A stretch of 64,000 nt of DNA, from assembly GCA_018417955.1 (NCBI GenBank), contig JACTVC010000003.1, positions 3,596,001 to 3,660,000 of the forward strand. The letters are read 5' to 3'. Below the pieces are notes generated by a model, which did not search any database, was not told the DNA's origin, and saw only the letters and a list, made by a program, of their open reading frames with translations. Position numbers and translations under genes: made by a program. Positions 61,142 to 64,000 of the stretch are shown in pieces (position 1 is the stretch's first letter; each line of letters opens with the position of its first letter). The stretch is from Laccaria trichodermophora. Lineage: Eukaryota; Basidiomycota; Agaricomycetes; Agaricales; Hydnangiaceae.

Positions 61142-61781
61142 CGCTGTCTACGACTTGAACGAAAAGTGACGTTATATTGATCTGGTTGTAAAAGGGGGAA
61201 CAAAGTAAGAGAGAGACCAAGACGACAAAGCAAGCTCTTTATCTACTACGGTCGGAACCGATCTGACTCTACTCATTTCAATCTCCGCTCCTCTTGTGTT
61301 TTTCCCGGAAAACAACAAGTTTGAACAACCTACTTTGACGCCCTTTCGCCACGATGTCAAATTGTGCCTCTCAGTTCTGTTTTTTGGCGGTTTTGTTCTT
61401 TTCTGCACCTCTTTGAGCACATCTGACGACGACGAGCCCATCTGGCGACTCGACGTAACATGACTCGGACAATCTTTCACGACGCTTGTTAGATTCACAC
61501 TGCAATCACTTTTTAAATTATAACTCGGAATCCCAACACGTGGCAGAAGAGGACTTTTACAACACTCATTGGTACAAGCGTCTAGACGTCTACCACGAGC
61601 TCGGCTTCATTCCGTCGTGCTAAGTATTTGGCGTCCACCTTTCAAACAAACACCATGAAAGCTGCGTCGAGCATTGCAAATCACGATAACGAATCACACT
61701 TTAACGAATCACACTTGCACTAATGGTCATGAGCGTCTTTCGCTCTATACCCCTCCCACAATTTAGTGGAAAAACCTTACC
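61142..61781. other. Divergent promoter region
   Basis: About 640 bp between the FHA start (minus) and the next start (plus). No gene or repeat seen. Confidence 0.4.
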
Positions 61782-62765
61782 ATGACCCCACCCGACACCC
61801 AACTAACCTCCCTCGCCCAATCCTCCCTAGGCCTCACCACCGAAATCCACTGCTACTCCCTCCCCTACGGCGCCCTCGGCTTCACCTCCCACATCCTCAC
61901 ATACTACACCATCCTCTGCCTCTGGTTCGGGCGCAAGCCCCTCTGGCCCTTCTCCCGCATCCACTACTCCCAGCTCGACTTGGTATTGGGAATCGTCGGG
62001 CTGGCAGTGACCATCGCTTTGTCGATAGTGACGATCTTGCGGTGTAGGAATACGTGGCAGTTGTTGGTTATTGCTGTGTGGAAGCTAGATGTGTCGCTTT
62101 TGAATGGGGTTACGGCTGTTCATGTCGCGATTTTGATGAGGAGGCGCCTGGGGAGTGGGGAGGTTGTTGGGAATGTGAATGTGGAGGTGGGAAGACCAAT
62201 ATCGTTTTCTGATGGAAAGGACGAAAAGGAGACGGTGGTGGGTGTTACACCCGTTCAAAATCTACCTTCTTCGGGAGACCAACAACCCATCCACGCTCTC
62301 CCTCTAAAATCAGCTTCGTGGTGGATACTCCTCTGTTCGTCCCTTCCCCTTCCTCTTCCTTCTCCTTCCTCACCACTCACCCCATTCCCCTGCCCTACAG
62401 ACATCCCAGGAATGCTCGCAGGAATAATCGGGCTCATGTCCCTAATCCACAAATTCGGGCACGGGCACGCCGGCATACCCAAACTAACAGCAAGCTTCTA
62501 CACCATCGTCGGCATCGGCATAATCACCTACCTCCTCGGGTCCATCTACACCCTCTTCCACCTCAGTTCCCCGGGGATCGTATACAAGATCGCTGTAGGC
62601 GGTCTAATATGGGGCTTGGCGGCGTTTGGGATATTGGCGGTGTTTTATAGCGATTGGGCGTTGGGCATGATGACGGGGAATATTTCGGGGTTGCCGAGTG
62701 GTGATGTTGCGCCGTTGTATTGGTCGTATTTTGTCGGGAAGAGGTTGCCCATGTTTAGTTTGTAG
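61782..62765 (+). CDS. Polytopic membrane protein of unknown function
   Basis: Two exons (61782-62334 and 62401-62765) give 305 residues; the 66-nt intron is a multiple of three, so the unspliced frame also stays open, but the spliced form reads cleanly (SWWILLYIPGMLAGIIGL). Helices are visible at about GALGFTSHILTYYTILCLWF, LDLVLGIVGLAVTIALSIVT, MLAGIIGLMSLIHKF, TIVGIGIITYLLGSIYTLFH and KIAVGGLIWGLAAFGILAVF. No catalytic motif or known family. Proteins of this size and layout are common in fungi. Confidence 0.68.
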   Translation: MTPPDTQLTSLAQSSLGLTTEIHCYSLPYGALGFTSHILTYYTILCLWFGRKPLWPFSRIHYSQLDLVLGIVGLAVTIALSIVTILRCRNTWQLLVIAVWKLDVSLLNGVTAVHVAILMRRRLGSGEVVGNVNVEVGRPISFSDGKDEKETVVGVTPVQNLPSSGDQQPIHALPLKSASWWILLCSSLPLPLPSPSSPLTPFPCPTDIPGMLAGIIGLMSLIHKFGHGHAGIPKLTASFYTIVGIGIITYLLGSIYTLFHLSSPGIVYKIAVGGLIWGLAAFGILAVFYSDWALGMMTGNISGLPSGDVAPLYWSYFVGKRLPMFSL

Positions 62766-63786
62766 GTTTACGCGTCGTTACTTCTTTTCTTATACCCTCG
62801 CATTCACAAATACCCATCTACGATTTTCGATACCCAAATCCACTTGGACTTATCTTCGTCTTAGTCCTGAGATCGTGCAGGGGGTTGGTGACCAAGATAT
62901 GGTAAATATATGCGACATTTTATTATCCTCGTAGTGCGATCTAACGTCAAGATGTACTACAGACTGTGAATGACCTCCTAGGAGGAGTCGCCGTATGAAG
63001 AGAAAGAGGAAGGAGAGGGTGGGAACGAGCAAGGTAGAAAGAGGTGATGTAGTCAACCAGGCTGAAAAGGTGCTCAGAAAGAACAGCTCAGCATGGTCTT
63101 GTTCTACCTCGTTAAGGTTGCGTCGATATCCAGAGTATCAAGGGCCGCCACGCTAGAGGTTTTCTTTGGCCCCAGTGAAACGATACAAATCGCGTCTGGC
63201 TCCCTTTAAGGATGCTGACATCATGATGTTTTGAATCTACTTAAGTATCCTACCTCAGCCTCCTGGACCGATGGCAACGGCCCTGTCTGCGTCTTCTCTT
63301 CCCACCTACTAGGCTCTCCAACCCCGATAAATTCCAGCATTCGAGCTCACAACAACCATATCATACACCGTTCGTTGCGTCTTGAATTCTTTTGCTGCAA
63401 GTCAAATTCACGAAATGAAGGAAAGACCAGACACGGAAAAAGGGGAGGAGTAGTGGACCAGCCTCGCGTCAGAGGCGGAATTCTGAATTGGGCTGGAACC
63501 TAGATCGCTTACTTGAGTGCATCTGGACTTAGGAGTATGAGCGCCCGCGTTGCGGAATGAGCTCTATTAAAACCTCAATCCCGTCGTTCCCTCTACAGGG
63601 GCCCGGGATTCCTATCGTTATGACCGCCCGACTCCCACCGTTTAACGCTCTCCATGCCACCTATTAGCCGTGATTCTCCAAGATCGATGCTCCTTGCTGC
63701 GATGCCAGGGCATCGGACTGATGCATGATGTCTCCGATCCTTTTCGGCTTTTCTTGCCTTTTGGACATCAGCAAGACTGCATCTGT
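62766..63786. other. Intergenic region, no gene recognised
   Basis: About 1.0 kb after the last gene. Frames present lack domains and splice support. Confidence 0.45.
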
Positions 63787-63964
63787 CTAGAAATACTAAT
63801 TCTAGTATTTCTAGCACCTCTAGTCATTTCTAGTGTCCTAGTTTACCAAACTAGGGCTAACAAACTTATCCGATTCTAGTTGCTCAACTAGGAAGGTGGG
63901 GCAACTAGGGCTAGCATTTTGTACTTATTCTAGTCAAACAGTCAAAATCTTAGTGCCGCTAGTA
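63787..63964. repeat. CTAG-rich stretch with a 12-bp palindrome
   Basis: CTAG or CTAG-like units occur about a dozen times in 180 bp. A perfect inverted pair, CTAGAAATACTA at 63787-63798 and TAGTATTTCTAG at 63803-63814, is separated by 4 nt. It may be a transposon end or decayed simple repeat; the window ends too soon to tell. Confidence 0.6.
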
Positions 63965-64000
63965 GGACACTCTTGCACGGCGAAATTTTTATAATAGATG

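Overview
This 64 kb window is nuclear DNA of a filamentous basidiomycete, most likely an Agaricomycete. Genes are dense on both strands and cut by many short introns (mostly 45-65 nt, GT..AG, with CTAAC/CTGAC-like branch sites). Several families are typical of mushroom-forming fungi: SRPK-like and divergent kinases, polytopic membrane proteins of unknown function, MYND proteins and RecQ-like helicase elements. I rebuilt gene models by hand from splice signals, reading phase and protein motifs, so boundaries are predictions. No tRNA, rRNA or CRISPR array was found.

Layout. 0-10.7 kb: an SRPK-like kinase, then a divergent pair made of a long nuclear-looking DUF262 protein (minus) and the condensin ATPase SMC2 (plus). 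12.9-16.1 kb: an OPT-family peptide transporter. 16.9-22.0 kb: a divergent kinase, a small membrane-anchored protein head to head with it, and a single-pass membrane protein. 22.4-26.4 kb: an Msb1/Mug8 morphogenesis protein. 28.2-29.5 kb: a polytopic membrane protein. 30.0-33.9 kb: two predicted secreted proteins built from one unrecognised repeated module, separated by a 682-bp non-autonomous DNA transposon with 34-bp inverted ends and an 8-bp target duplication. 34.5-40.0 kb: an intact receptor-like membrane protein, its decayed tandem copy, and an AlkB-like dioxygenase whose 5' end was caught in the same duplication. 40.7-44.6 kb: a large membrane protein with a disordered tail.

45-51.4 kb is a repeat-rich accessory island. 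A MYND zinc-finger gene and its upstream flank occur twice. The first copy has lost its zinc finger and carries, upstream, a 2.9-kb inverted-repeat element flanked by a perfect 9-bp direct repeat. That element holds a truncated RecQ-like helicase and, convergent to it, a small C2HC zinc-finger gene. No transposase is visible in it. 51.6-62.8 kb returns to ordinary genes: a possible membrane protein, an APH-fold phosphotransferase, a GH5 exo-beta-1,3-glucanase, a KIN1-like kinase, an FHA protein with coiled coil and C-terminal tail anchor, and a polytopic membrane protein. The last kilobase has no gene but ends in a CTAG-rich, partly palindromic stretch.

Functionally the core genes cover chromosome structure (SMC2), cell-wall remodelling and polarity (GH5, Msb1, KIN1-like), nutrient uptake (OPT) and possible nucleic-acid repair (AlkB). 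The least described items are the helicase element, the repeated-module secreted proteins and the fungal DUF262 gene.
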